From CAIWXH01 sp964555675 (lineage in GTDB: Bacteria; Chloroflexota; Chloroflexia; Chloroflexales; Chloroflexaceae), in contig CAZKTU010000003.1 of assembly GCA_964555675.1 (NCBI GenBank), positions 1-64,000 of the forward strand: a stretch of DNA of 64,000 bases, in the 5' to 3' direction. The notes below the pieces were generated by a model. The model was not told where the DNA came from, did no database searches, and saw nothing but the letters and a program-made list of their open reading frames with translations. Within the stretch, counting starts at the first letter, position 1, and the number at the start of each line of letters is the position of its first letter. Positions 17,391 through 25,714 of this stretch are shown piece by piece. Position numbers and translations under genes: made by a program.

Positions 17391-17440
17391 ACGATATATC
17401 GTGATGTGTCGACTATAGCACGCTAACGATATATCGTCAA
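17391..17440 (-). promoter_or_regulatory. PadR promoter with twin palindromic operators
   Basis: On the minus strand TTGACG (17435-17440), 17 bases, TATAGT (17412-17417) form a near-ideal promoter. The perfect palindrome ACGATATATCGT occurs twice, at 17426-17437 (over the -35 and spacer) and 17391-17402 (just after the start point). The centres are 35 bp apart, on nearly the same DNA face plus a third of a turn. Confidence 0.85.
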
Positions 17441-17480
17441 GGGGTCTTCGGCCTCTCGCATCCCCGCGCCACCGTCAGGG

Positions 17481-17510
17481 AGGCGTGGAGGGGCCAGTCC
17501 CTCCACGCCT
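17481..17510. repeat. Intergenic GC-rich palindrome, copy 3
   Basis: AGGCGTGGAGGG (17481-17492) and CCCTCCACGCCT (17499-17510) form a perfect 12-bp stem around GCCAGT. It sits between two divergent genes, so it cannot be a terminator of either; it belongs to the dispersed palindrome family. Confidence 0.65.
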
Positions 17511-17526
17511 TCTTTGTAGGGCCATG

Positions 17527-17556
17527 TGCTATCATGGGCGGGCGAGCCCATGATAG
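17527..17556 (+). promoter_or_regulatory. Uma2 promoter element inside an 11-bp inverted repeat
   Basis: TGCTATCAT (17527-17535) is an extended -10. CTATCATGGGC (17529-17539) is repeated inverted as GCCCATGATAG (17546-17556) with a 6-base spacer, so a dimeric regulator could cover the -10 and start point. Confidence 0.5.
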
Positions 17557-17579
17557 GTAGCCTTCCGTGAGGAGCAGTG

Positions 17580-18194
17580 ATGAGTGTAATCCCTGATACG
17601 GCGACGACAGTCGTGCGAGCCAGCCATGTCCCCGGCCCCCACCAGGGCCAGTGGACATACGCCGACTATGCCCGCCTGCCCGAGGCAGAAGGGTTTCGCT
17701 ACGAGATCATTGACGGAGTACTCTACATGGCCCCCGCGCCCACCCCCGAGCACGAGCGGCTGGTAATATCGATCGGCGCTCGCCTGTTTGCAATCGTCGA
17801 AGAAACTAATCTAGGACGTGTTTACGGCAGCCCCGACATCGACGCTGGCATCGCGACCCTGCGCCCTGACGCGGCGGTGGTCCTGCGGGCGCGCCTTGAT
17901 ATCGTGGCCGAGAAGCGCCTGCTGGGGCCGCCCGATCTGGTGGTCGAGATCGCCTCGCCCAGCACAGCGGCCTACGACCGCGACCCGGTCGAGGGCAAGC
18001 GCGGCGCCTACGCCCGCATCGGCGTCAGCGAGTACTGGATTGTCGACCCCGCCGCCCGTAGCGTCGAGGTTCTCGCTCTCGAGGGCGAGGCCTATGCGGC
18101 GCTGGGTGTCTTCAGCGGCGAGCAGCTTGTCCGCTCGCGGGTGCTGCCGGACAGCGCCATCGTCGCCAATCGGCTCTTCCCGCGCGACGCCTAG
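17580..18194 (+). CDS. Uma2-family (DUF820) putative restriction endonuclease-like protein
   Basis: The protein has 204 residues from the ATG at 17580 (GAGGAG 5 bases upstream; a GTG one codon earlier is possible). The PD-(D/E)XK-type core is visible: FRYEIIDGVLYMAPAPTPEH, RPDAAVVL, DLVVEIASPST and GKRGAYARIGVSEYWIVDP, supplying the D, E and K of the putative nuclease site. Uma2 genes are massively expanded in Chloroflexota and cyanobacteria; their biological role is not established. Its stop codon and that of the convergent oxidase share a CTAG tetranucleotide. Confidence 0.87.
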   Translation: MSVIPDTATTVVRASHVPGPHQGQWTYADYARLPEAEGFRYEIIDGVLYMAPAPTPEHERLVISIGARLFAIVEETNLGRVYGSPDIDAGIATLRPDAAVVLRARLDIVAEKRLLGPPDLVVEIASPSTAAYDRDPVEGKRGAYARIGVSEYWIVDPAARSVEVLALEGEAYAALGVFSGEQLVRSRVLPDSAIVANRLFPRDA

Positions 18195-19423
18195 CGCTTG
18201 ATCCCCAGGCTAGCCCGCTCGAGCCGGTAGGGCGCGAGCGCCTCGGGCGCCCGGCCCGTGGTTGCGGCCTCGCTCAGCAGGCGCCCAAAGGGGGCCGCGA
18301 ACGGCATCCCATGGCCGCTGAAGCCGCCGGCGAACCAGACGCCCGGCAGGTCCGGCGCGGCCCCGGCCACGGGCAGATAGTCGGGCGTGAAGCCCATCAG
18401 GCCCGCCCAGCGTCGCTCGGCCGGCAGGTCCGCTAGCGCCGGGAAGAGCCGCCCCAGACCCTCGTCCAGGGCCTGCTGCACTGGGGCGCTCGGCGCCATC
18501 TCGCGCACGCCCACATCGCGCCCGGGCGCCACGGCCCGGTACCCCCCGAAAATCACCGTGCCGTCCGGCGTTTGCTGCCCGTACTCCCCGGTCGGGGTCA
18601 GGCTCGCCCCGAAGCCGCAGCGCAGCATTGCGGGCGCCGGCGCAGTTGCCAGCACCTGACCGCGCACCGGCGTGATTAGGCCCGCCAGGGCGGGCAGCAG
18701 GTCGCCGCTCCAAGCGTTGAGCGCCAGCGCTGCGGCGCCGGCCTCGATTTGGCCCCCGCCCGTCTCTAGGGTGACCACCCCGCCCGCTGAGCGCACCCCC
18801 GTCACCTCAGTGTTCCAGCAGAGTCGCGCACCGTGGCGGGCCGCCGCCGCCAGCACCCCGTGGACGAGCCGGGCGGAGTGCAGGCTCGCCGCGTTGCGGT
18901 TGAGCTTGGCCCCGACCACCTGTGGCCCCAGGGCGGCGCCGATGTAGTCGCCGGCCGCTTCCAGGTCGAGGATCTCGACCCCCGTGAAGCCATCCTCGTG
19001 CAGCATGGCGACGCCATGCTCGAAGGCGGCCAGCTGCTCCTCGTCGAGGGCCAGCCCCAGATTCCCCGTGGGGCGCAGCTCGCACGCGATCGCCTCCTCG
19101 GCCGTCACCTGCTGGAGCAGCGCGAGCCCGCCGAGGGTCAGCGACCAGACCGCGCGGGCGGTCTCGCGGCCCAGACGCGCGGCGGCGTCGGGGTAGCCCT
19201 CGGCGGCGCCGGCGACACAGAGGCCGCCATTATGCCCCGAGGCCCCCGCGGCCGGCCCGCCCCGCTCGATCAGCACCGGCGCCGCGCCGGCCCGGGCCAG
19301 CCAGTAGGTCGTGAAGGCGCCGAGCACCCCGCCCCCGAGCACCACCACCTCGGCCCGTCTGGGCAGGTCGCTGCTGGGCAGGGCGGGCCGCTCGAGGGTG
19401 GCGTGCCAGTGTGAGAGATTCAT
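18191..19423 (-). CDS. DadA/DAO-type FAD-dependent oxidoreductase
   Basis: The protein has 410 residues from the ATG at 19423. The FAD loop GGGVLGAFTTYWLA (about 30-43) and LIERGGPAAGASGHNGG are typical of D-amino-acid dehydrogenase or glycine/sarcosine oxidase-like enzymes. The C-terminal WFAGGFSGHGMPFAAPFGRLL is the second FAD contact. Members oxidise amines and amino acids or reduced cofactors. The asparagine after the ASGHN motif and the absence of a covalent-flavin motif do not fix the substrate. No signal peptide is visible. An extended -10 TGGTATAGT lies on the minus strand at 19454-19462. Confidence 0.85.
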   Translation of the reverse strand: MNLSHWHATLERPALPSSDLPRRAEVVVLGGGVLGAFTTYWLARAGAAPVLIERGGPAAGASGHNGGLCVAGAAEGYPDAAARLGRETARAVWSLTLGGLALLQQVTAEEAIACELRPTGNLGLALDEEQLAAFEHGVAMLHEDGFTGVEILDLEAAGDYIGAALGPQVVGAKLNRNAASLHSARLVHGVLAAAARHGARLCWNTEVTGVRSAGGVVTLETGGGQIEAGAAALALNAWSGDLLPALAGLITPVRGQVLATAPAPAMLRCGFGASLTPTGEYGQQTPDGTVIFGGYRAVAPGRDVGVREMAPSAPVQQALDEGLGRLFPALADLPAERRWAGLMGFTPDYLPVAGAAPDLPGVWFAGGFSGHGMPFAAPFGRLLSEAATTGRAPEALAPYRLERASLGIKR

Positions 19424-19524
19424 CGCGTCTCCAGGCAAAAAGAGGATTTGACAACTATACCATGGGCGGGCCCTAGGGTATCATGGCCGGCAGAATCGCC
19501 GAGCCTGAAAGGGAGGAACGCCAG

Positions 19525-19842
19525 ATGACCCAGCGACCCCGCAGGCGCGGGCGGGCCGTGCCGCCCCCCGCGCCCGACGAGCCGCAGTCCGCCAACCCGG
19601 CGCTGCGCGCCGCCATCCTCGAGGTGGTCGACAATCAGCTCGCCATGGGCCAACCCCCAGAGACCCGGCAGACCCTCGAGCGCCTCGTCGCTCAGGGTTA
19701 CACCCGCGAGGGCGCCCGCGAGCTGATCGCGACGGCCGTCGTCGCCGAGATCTTCGATGTCATGAAGGCCGGCAAGCCCTACGACGAGGCTCGCTACAAG
19801 GCGGCCCTGGCCCGCCTGCCGCGCCTGCCCTGGGAGGATTAG
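19525..19842 (+). CDS. Small helical protein, DUF1841-like
   Basis: The protein has 105 residues, with the ATG chosen for GGGAGG upstream. After a basic, proline-rich start (about 1-25) comes a helical region with ALRAAILEVVDNQLAMGQPP, RQTLERLVAQGYTREGARE and LIATAVVAEIFDVMK. The pattern of a helix ending in LA.G.PPET, then LV..GY....A..LI, resembles DUF1841-type proteins. No function is known. It sits 62 bp upstream of a GT-C transferase in the same direction and may share its transcript. Confidence 0.6.
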   Translation: MTQRPRRRGRAVPPPAPDEPQSANPALRAAILEVVDNQLAMGQPPETRQTLERLVAQGYTREGARELIATAVVAEIFDVMKAGKPYDEARYKAALARLPRLPWED

Positions 19843-19904
19843 GCGGCCTGGCCTCCCATCCAGGGCGGAACAGGCTCCGCGGCGAGTCATGGTACACTTC
19901 CCGT

Positions 19905-22010
19905 ATGGTCGAGCCGCACTCGCTCTCGCGCCGCGCTGCGCTGATCCTGGCCCTGCTCATCTTCGTGGCGGCCCTGCTGCCCCGCGTCGTCGTCCTCGAC
20001 TGGGGCCTGCCCTACGTCGAGCACGCCGACGAGCCCCACTATGTCGAAGAGGTGGTCGACATGGTGCGTGCGGGCGACCCCAACCCGAACTTCTTTCGGC
20101 ACCCGACCCTGGTCTTCTATATGCTGGCCGTGGTCACCAGGGCCTATGGCGAGCTGCAGGTTCGTGCGGGGGTCTACCCCTCGCTGGCCGATCTGCCCGA
20201 CAAGACCTACGGCTTCACCGTCGACGAGGGTCTCTACATCTGGAACCGCGCCCTGATCGCCGTGCTCGGGGCGGCCACCGTGGTCCTGGCCTACGAGCTG
20301 GCCAGGCGCATGTTCGGCTGGCGCACCGCCCTGCTGGCGGCCGCCCTGCTGGCGGCGTCGAAGTTCCACGTCGAGCACAGCTACTATATCGCCACCAGCG
20401 GCCCCACCGGCCTCTTCGCTACCGTCATCCTGCTCGCCGCCTGGGAGGTCGCGCGCACCGGGCGCTGGCGCGGCTACCTGGTCGGCGGTGTGGCCACCGG
20501 CCTGGCCGCCGCCGTCAAGTACAACGCCGGCCTCGTCGGCCTGGCCCTGGGCGTGGCGGCCCTGATCTACCTCTGGGACCAGCGAGCCCAGGCCGGGGCG
20601 GGGCGCAGCTTTACCTCGCTCGTGCTTGCCCACAGCGGGCGCCTCATCGCCGCCGCCGCCCTCGCGATCGGCGTCTTCTTCCTCACCAACCCCTACGCAC
20701 TGGTCGAGTGGGAGCACTTTTACGCCGACGTGACCGGCCAGTCCGAGATCTATAGCCTGGGCGGGGGCAACTTCGAGGGGCCGTGGAACTTCGCGGGCTA
20801 CGCCGGCTTCTTCTGGCGCGAGGGGCTGCGCTGGTCGGGCAGCCTGCTCCTGCTGGCCGGGCTGCCGCTGCTGCTGCGCCGGGCCCCGCGCCAGAGCCTG
20901 CTGCTGCTCGCCACAGTCGCGATCGAGATGCTGCTGCTGCTCTCCTACACCACCAACTTTGTGCGCAACCTGCTGATCATTTACCCCGCCGTCGCCATCC
21001 TCGCCGCCGCGGCCACGGCCGAGCTCGCCGCCTGGATCGGGCGCAGGCTGGGCGCGCGGGCCGGGGTCGAGGGCCCCCAGCTAATCGATATCAGGCCGGG
21101 CGGGTCGCCCTCGACCGCAGAGCAGCGCCGCGCCAGGGTCGCCGGGCGCGCCTCGAACATCGCCCTGGCCCTCCTGGGCGCGCTGCTGGTCATCCCCCAC
21201 GCCCTGGACACGGCCTGGCTGCTGGGCTACTGGGGCAGGCCGCACACCCTGGTGCAGGCCGCCGAAGAGCTGCGCGCCCAGCCCCGCGGTATGCTCGCCG
21301 CCGTCGAGGCCAACGCCGTCCAGTGGGCCGGCGACCCCGCCGCCGAGCCCGTGGGCTTCCTGGGCGAGCACGGCCCCGAGTGGTACAGCGCGCGCGGTTA
21401 CCGCTATCTGCTGCTGAACGACGAGCGTTACGGCCCCGAGGTCGAGTCGAACTACCGGCGTCTGCTCGAGGGCGGCGCGCCGCTGCTCACCATGCCGCCC
21501 CGCGACCTGGGGCTGCAGCCGGGCCCGGGCGGGGCCGTGATCGATCTAGGCGAGCAGCTCGACCTCATGCCGTTCGTACGTCGCGAGGCCGCCTTCGGCG
21601 AGGCGGTCGCCTTACTTGGCTACGAGCTGCGCCCCGGCGAGCCGCGCAGCCGGATCACGCCCCTCGAGGGGGCCGACGCGCGCGAGCTCTCGCCCGGGCA
21701 GCCGGCCCAGATCAACCTCTACTGGCGCGCCCTGGCCCCCATGGGGGTCGACTACACCCTCTTCGTCCACGTCTACGACGCGGCGGGCAACCGGGTCGCC
21801 CAGCGCGACCTGCCCCTGCGCCACGAGGACTACCCGACTAGCCGCTGGCGGCCGGGCGAGCTGGTGATCGACCGGGCCGACCTCCCTCTGCCCGCCCTCG
21901 CCCCCGGCGAGTACACCCTGCAGATCGGCCTCTACGACGCCGCAACGGGCGCGCCCCTCCCCGCAGAGGGCGGCGCACCCGTCGTACTGACCACCCTCAC
22001 AATTCGCTGA
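19905..22010 (+). CDS. GT-C glycosyltransferase (GT39/ArnT-like) membrane protein
   Basis: The protein has 701 residues and about 10-12 membrane spans in the first 440. The first periplasmic loop carries HADEPHYVEE (about 40-49), the acidic metal/acceptor motif of PMT/ArnT-type enzymes. KFHVEHSYYIATSGPTGLF follows the third span. After the membrane part a roughly 200-residue soluble C-terminal region ends in a beta-sandwich (PAQINLYWRALAPMGVDYTL, PPAEYTL-like GEYTLQIGLYDAATG) that resembles a carbohydrate-binding or Ig-like module. Such enzymes use polyprenyl-phosphate sugars to glycosylate lipids or proteins outside the membrane. Donor and acceptor are unknown. Confidence 0.83.
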   Translation: MVEPHSLSRRAALILALLIFVAALLPRVVVLDWGLPYVEHADEPHYVEEVVDMVRAGDPNPNFFRHPTLVFYMLAVVTRAYGELQVRAGVYPSLADLPDKTYGFTVDEGLYIWNRALIAVLGAATVVLAYELARRMFGWRTALLAAALLAASKFHVEHSYYIATSGPTGLFATVILLAAWEVARTGRWRGYLVGGVATGLAAAVKYNAGLVGLALGVAALIYLWDQRAQAGAGRSFTSLVLAHSGRLIAAAALAIGVFFLTNPYALVEWEHFYADVTGQSEIYSLGGGNFEGPWNFAGYAGFFWREGLRWSGSLLLLAGLPLLLRRAPRQSLLLLATVAIEMLLLLSYTTNFVRNLLIIYPAVAILAAAATAELAAWIGRRLGARAGVEGPQLIDIRPGGSPSTAEQRRARVAGRASNIALALLGALLVIPHALDTAWLLGYWGRPHTLVQAAEELRAQPRGMLAAVEANAVQWAGDPAAEPVGFLGEHGPEWYSARGYRYLLLNDERYGPEVESNYRRLLEGGAPLLTMPPRDLGLQPGPGGAVIDLGEQLDLMPFVRREAAFGEAVALLGYELRPGEPRSRITPLEGADARELSPGQPAQINLYWRALAPMGVDYTLFVHVYDAAGNRVAQRDLPLRHEDYPTSRWRPGELVIDRADLPLPALAPGEYTLQIGLYDAATGAPLPAEGGAPVVLTTLTIR

Positions 22011-22035
22011 TCAGCCCGCCCCACGCCCCCCCTGA

Positions 22036-22102
22036 TGGAGGCGTGGAGGGCCTGCCGGCGCCATGCGGGAGGCGTGGAGAGCCTGGCCCCTCCACGCCTC
22101 CC
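22036..22102. repeat. Intergenic GC-rich palindrome, copy 4 (one and a half units)
   Basis: A half unit GGAGGCGTGGAGGGCC begins at 22038. A full unit follows with GGGAGGCGTGGAG (22067-22079) pairing perfectly with CTCCACGCCTCCC (22090-22102). It is nearly identical to the unit at 17481-17510. Confidence 0.6.
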
Positions 22103-22110
22103 TCATGGTC

Positions 22111-22169
22111 GGGGCCGCAGGCCCCCATACCCCCGCCGCGGGCAGCGGCGAAAAGCGTAACTCGGTTAC
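22111..22169. repeat. Imperfect intergenic repeat R2, copy B
   Basis: It matches the block at 15210-15262: GGGGCCGCAGGCCCC, then ACCCCCGCCGCGGGCAGCGGCG, then AAAAGCGTAACTCGGTTAC. It lies between the GT-C stop and the acyl-CoA ligase stop. Confidence 0.45.
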
Positions 22170-22178
22170 GCATCCCCC

Positions 22179-23699
22179 CTACTTCAGCTCGCGCTTGAGA
22201 ATCTTGCCGGTGGCCGTCTTCGGCAGGGTGTCGCGGAACTCGACCGAGCGCGGGTACTTGTAGGCGGCCAGGCGCTCCTTGCAGTAGTCGATCAGCTCCT
22301 GGTCGCCTGCGCTCTGGCCGGGCTTGAGGGCCACCACGGCCTTGATCTCCTCGCCGAGGGCGGGGTCGGGCACGCCGATCACGGCCGCCTCGGCCACGGC
22401 CGGGTGGGCGTAGAGGATCTCCTCGATCTCGCGCGGGTAGACGTTGAAGCCGCCGCGGATGATCATATCCTTGACCCGGTCGACAATGAAGAAGTAGCCC
22501 TCCTCGTCGATCTTCGCCAGGTCGCCCGTGTGGAACCAGCCGCTGCGGATGGCCTCGGCCGTGGCCTCGGGGCGCTTGTAGTAGCCCTTCATCACATTGT
22601 GGCCGCGGATGACAATCTCGCCCATCTCGCCCGCGGCGACCGGCCGGCCCTCGGCGTCGACGGCGGCCATCTCGACGCCCCAGATCGGCGTGCCGATGCT
22701 GCCGGGCTTGGCCGGGCGATCCAGGTGGTTGAACGAGGCCACCGGCGAGGTCTCGGAGAGGCCGTAGCCCTCCATGATCTGCACATTATGCTTCTTGTTG
22801 AAGTTCAGCATGACCTCCACGGGCATGGCCGAGCCGCCCGAGACGCACAGGCGCAGCGACGAGAGGTCGTAGTTGCCGGCCTCGGGGTGGTTGAGCAGGT
22901 AGAAGTACATCGTCGGCACCCCGGCGAAGTAGGTCACCTTGTCGCGCTGGATGATCTCCATCGCCTTGATCGGCTCGAAGCGCGGCAGCATCGTGATCGT
23001 GCCGCCGGTGTAGATCAGCGCGTTCATGACGCAGGTCTGCCCGAAGGAGTGGAAGAGCGGCAGCACCGCCAGGCCGACCTCGTCGGGCTTGACATAGAGC
23101 AGCTTCTCGACTCCGACCATGGCGTTGAAGAACATGTTGAAGTGCGACAGCTCGGCCCCCTTGGGGCGGCCTGTGGTGCCCGAGGTGTAGAGGATGACCG
23201 CCGTGTCGCTGGGCTGGGTCTGCACTGTGTCGAAGGTCGGCGCGTTGTCGGCCATCAGCTGGTTGAAGCTGAGGGCGCCGTCGGGCAGGGGGTTAGTGCT
23301 GCCGGGGGCCTGCACCACGATCAAGTTGTGGCAGGTCTGGGCCCGCTGGAAGCCCGGCGCGGCCTCGCCCGCGAAGCCCTCCCAGACGATCAGGGCCTTG
23401 GCGTCGCTGTCCTCGAGGTGGTACTGGACCTCGTTCTGCTTGAACAGCACGTTCAGCGGCACGACCGTGGCGCCCGCCTTCAGGATCCCGTAGTAGCTGA
23501 TCGGGAAGTGGGGCGTGTTCGGCAGCATGATTGCCACCTTGTCGCCACGCTGCACACCCAGCTTCACCAGGGCGTTGGCCAGCTTGTTGGCGGCCCCGTT
23601 CAGCTCGGCGTAGCGCAGCTTGTAATCGTCCAGGGTAACGGCAACCTTGCCCGGGTCGCGGCGTGTGCTCTGCTCCAGGATCACGGCGAGGTTCAGCAT
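22179..23699 (-). CDS. Long-chain acyl-CoA ligase (AMP-forming)
   Basis: The protein has 506 residues. The adenylate-forming signatures are complete: the P-loop-like YTSGTTGRPKGAELSH (about 171-186), GYGLSETSPV (A5), WFHTGDLAKIDEEGYF (A7), DRVKDMIIRGGFNVYPREIE (A8) and the catalytic lysine in LPKTATGKILKRELK at the C-terminus. The enzyme activates a fatty or aryl acid with ATP and loads it on CoA in the cytoplasm. The order and length fit FadD-like medium/long-chain ligases; chain-length preference cannot be read. It is divergent from the RsbW-like gene and appears monocistronic. Confidence 0.9.
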   Translation of the reverse strand: MLNLAVILEQSTRRDPGKVAVTLDDYKLRYAELNGAANKLANALVKLGVQRGDKVAIMLPNTPHFPISYYGILKAGATVVPLNVLFKQNEVQYHLEDSDAKALIVWEGFAGEAAPGFQRAQTCHNLIVVQAPGSTNPLPDGALSFNQLMADNAPTFDTVQTQPSDTAVILYTSGTTGRPKGAELSHFNMFFNAMVGVEKLLYVKPDEVGLAVLPLFHSFGQTCVMNALIYTGGTITMLPRFEPIKAMEIIQRDKVTYFAGVPTMYFYLLNHPEAGNYDLSSLRLCVSGGSAMPVEVMLNFNKKHNVQIMEGYGLSETSPVASFNHLDRPAKPGSIGTPIWGVEMAAVDAEGRPVAAGEMGEIVIRGHNVMKGYYKRPEATAEAIRSGWFHTGDLAKIDEEGYFFIVDRVKDMIIRGGFNVYPREIEEILYAHPAVAEAAVIGVPDPALGEEIKAVVALKPGQSAGDQELIDYCKERLAAYKYPRSVEFRDTLPKTATGKILKRELK

Positions 23700-23803
23700 C
23701 GAACGCTCCTTTCACCACACGGTCATTCAGTTGTGGAAAACTTGGGGGCTATGTGGATTATAGTCTTCGCGCGACGCCGATGTCAAACCTTGTGCTGGGC
23801 CCA

Positions 23804-23812
23804 TGCTATACT
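23804..23812 (+). promoter_or_regulatory. Extended -10 for the RsbW/RsbU pair
   Basis: TGCTATACT, 37 bases before the RsbW-like start. No good -35 at 17 bases; the TG extension compensates. Confidence 0.5.
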
Positions 23813-23848
23813 CCACCCCAGGCAGTGTCACGCATAAGGGTCGCCCCT

Positions 23849-24265
23849 ATGAAGCAGCAGATCGAGGTGCCGGGCGAGTGGGATAGCATCGCCACCCTGA
23901 TGGCGTTCAGCGACAGCGTCGAGACCCGCCTGCCCCTCTCTGCCGACCAGTGCTACCTGATGCGCCTGGTGATCGAGGAGATCGCCACCAATATCGTCAA
24001 GTACGGCTACAGCGAGGGCGCCCGCGACATCATCCAGCTGACCTGCGTCTGCGAGGACGACCAGTTGCGCGTGACCATCCGCGACCGTGGGCAACCCTTC
24101 GACCCGCGCGAGCACCCCGACCCCGACCTGAGCGGCGATCAGGCCTCGGAGCGTGCGATCGGCGGCCTGGGCCTCTTCTTTGTTCGTCAGCTGGCCGACC
24201 GGCTCGACTATAGCCACGACCCCGTCAGCGGCTGGAACGAGCTGACAGTGATCAAGGGACGATAA
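23849..24265 (+). CDS. RsbW-like anti-sigma factor / serine kinase (GHKL ATPase)
   Basis: The protein has 138 residues from the ATG at 23849 (AAGGG upstream). The Bergerat fold is visible: N box VIEEIATNIVKYGY (about 45-58), G1 box IRDRGQPFDP and G2 box GGLGLFFVRQLADRLDY. RsbW/SpoIIAB-type proteins bind a sigma factor or other target and phosphorylate a STAS-domain antagonist. It ends 4 bases before the PP2C phosphatase and about 1.4 kb before a STAS protein, giving all three partner-switch components. No alternative sigma factor is encoded in the window, so the output is unknown. Confidence 0.85.
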   Translation: MKQQIEVPGEWDSIATLMAFSDSVETRLPLSADQCYLMRLVIEEIATNIVKYGYSEGARDIIQLTCVCEDDQLRVTIRDRGQPFDPREHPDPDLSGDQASERAIGGLGLFFVRQLADRLDYSHDPVSGWNELTVIKGR

Positions 24266-24269
24266 GGGT

Positions 24270-25538
24270 ATGCTCGACTCTCTGCTGCGCGAGGTGCCCC
24301 TGTTCAGCCAGCTGCCCGCCGCCGCCGTCGATGCCCTCGCCGCCAGCGTCGAGCGACGTCAGGTCGTCGCCGGCGAGGTGCTCTTCCACCAGGGCGAGGT
24401 GGGCGTCGAGTGCTTCGTCATCCTCGCCGGCGAGCTCGAGGTGTTCACCTATGTGGGCGGCGAGGAGCTGCGCCTCGATGTCTACAGGCCCGGCCAGCTG
24501 ATCGGCGAGATGGCCCTGATCGACCGCAGCCCGCGCTCGGCGACGGTGCGCGCCCTGCTCGACGCCGACCTGATTGTGCTCGGCGAGGAGGCCTTCAAGA
24601 CCCTGCTCAGCTCGAACCCCGAGCTGGCCATGACCATGCTGCGTAGCGGCACGGCGCGGGTGCGCAACACCAACCAGCGCATGATCGGCGACCTCGAGCG
24701 CAAGAACGCCGAGCTGCTCGCCGCCTATAGGCAGCTCCAGGCCGCCCAGGCCGAGCTGATCCGCCTGAACCGCATCGAGGAGGAGCTGGCGGTCGCCCGG
24801 CGCATCCAGGAGTCGTTCCTCCCCCGTCATCTGCCCCAGCCCCCCGGCTGGCAGGTGGCCGCCTTCAGCCGCGGCGCCCAGGCCGTCGGGGGCGACTTCT
24901 TCGACTGCATCGAGCTGTCCGATGGTCGCCTCGGCCTGGTGGTCGCCGACGCCTGCGGCAAAGGGGTGACCGCCGCCCTCTTCGTCGCCCTGACCCGCTC
25001 GCTGCTGCGGGCCGCCTCCCAGGCCCCCTGGATCTTCCAGGGCAATCTGGCCCGCGACGCCGAGAGCGTGCTCACCGGGGCCCTCTGGCTGGTCAACGAT
25101 TATATCTGCCGCGAACACGGCGACAGCAATATGTTCATCACGCTGTTCTACGCGGTGCTCGACCCGGCCACGGGCGAGCTGGCCTATGTCAACGCGGGCC
25201 ACAACCCGCCGCTGCTGGTCGGCGCCGCCGCGGCGACGATCGTCGAGACCGGCGAGGGGGCCCTGCCCATCGGCATCGTGCCGGCCCAGAGCTACGAGGT
25301 GCAGCGGGCGACCCTCGGGCTCGGCGAGCGCCTGGTGGCCTTCAGCGACGGCATCACCGAGGCCCTGAGCCCCGCCGACGAGCTCTATGGCGACGAGCAG
25401 CTGCACGCCGCCATCAGGGCGGGCGCCGGCCTCGCCTCACAGGCCCTGGTCGACGCGGTCATCACCCAGGTCGACGCCCACTCCTCGGGCGCGCCTCAGG
25501 CTGATGACATGACCCTGCTGGTCGTCACGCGGATGTAG
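24270..25538 (+). CDS. cNMP-binding PP2C (RsbU/SpoIIE-type) phosphatase
   Basis: The protein has 422 residues. Residues 1-140 form a cyclic-nucleotide-binding domain: LFSQLPAAAVDALA, GEVLFHQGEVG, then the phosphate-binding cassette GQLIGEMALIDRSPRSATVRA. A coiled-coil linker (about 140-185, ERKNAELLAAYRQLQAAQAEL) precedes the PP2C domain (about 190-420), with its metal ligands in VGGDFFDCIELSDGRLGLVVAD, GKGVTAALF and the late APQADDMTLLVV. It should dephosphorylate the STAS antagonist when the ligand (cAMP, cGMP or another) binds. The giant double-cyclase protein is an appealing but unproven source of ligand. Confidence 0.88.
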   Translation: MLDSLLREVPLFSQLPAAAVDALAASVERRQVVAGEVLFHQGEVGVECFVILAGELEVFTYVGGEELRLDVYRPGQLIGEMALIDRSPRSATVRALLDADLIVLGEEAFKTLLSSNPELAMTMLRSGTARVRNTNQRMIGDLERKNAELLAAYRQLQAAQAELIRLNRIEEELAVARRIQESFLPRHLPQPPGWQVAAFSRGAQAVGGDFFDCIELSDGRLGLVVADACGKGVTAALFVALTRSLLRAASQAPWIFQGNLARDAESVLTGALWLVNDYICREHGDSNMFITLFYAVLDPATGELAYVNAGHNPPLLVGAAAATIVETGEGALPIGIVPAQSYEVQRATLGLGERLVAFSDGITEALSPADELYGDEQLHAAIRAGAGLASQALVDAVITQVDAHSSGAPQADDMTLLVVTRM

Positions 25539-25578
25539 TGGCTCACGTATCCTGACCTGTGCGATTCTGAAGGGGAGC

Positions 25579-25599
25579 TGGAGGGGCCTGCCCCCTCCA
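25579..25599. repeat. Intergenic GC-rich palindrome, copy 5
   Basis: TGGAGGGGC (25579-25587) and GCCCCCTCCA (25590-25599) with a minimal loop, between the phosphatase and STAS genes; it shares the family core. Confidence 0.5.
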
Positions 25600-25643
25600 T
25601 ACCACCTCGCCGGGCTGGGTGGCCCAAGCTGCGCATGGTAGCG

Positions 25644-25652
25644 TGCTATAAT
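25644..25652 (+). promoter_or_regulatory. Extended -10 for the STAS gene
   Basis: TGCTATAAT is a consensus extended -10, 63 bases before the GTG start, giving the STAS gene its own promoter in addition to any read-through. Confidence 0.6.
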
Positions 25653-25714
25653 AGCAGCCCAGTTCACCTCTTGTGCAAAATGACACACGACAGTATAGGA
25701 AAGGGGTTGCCGGC

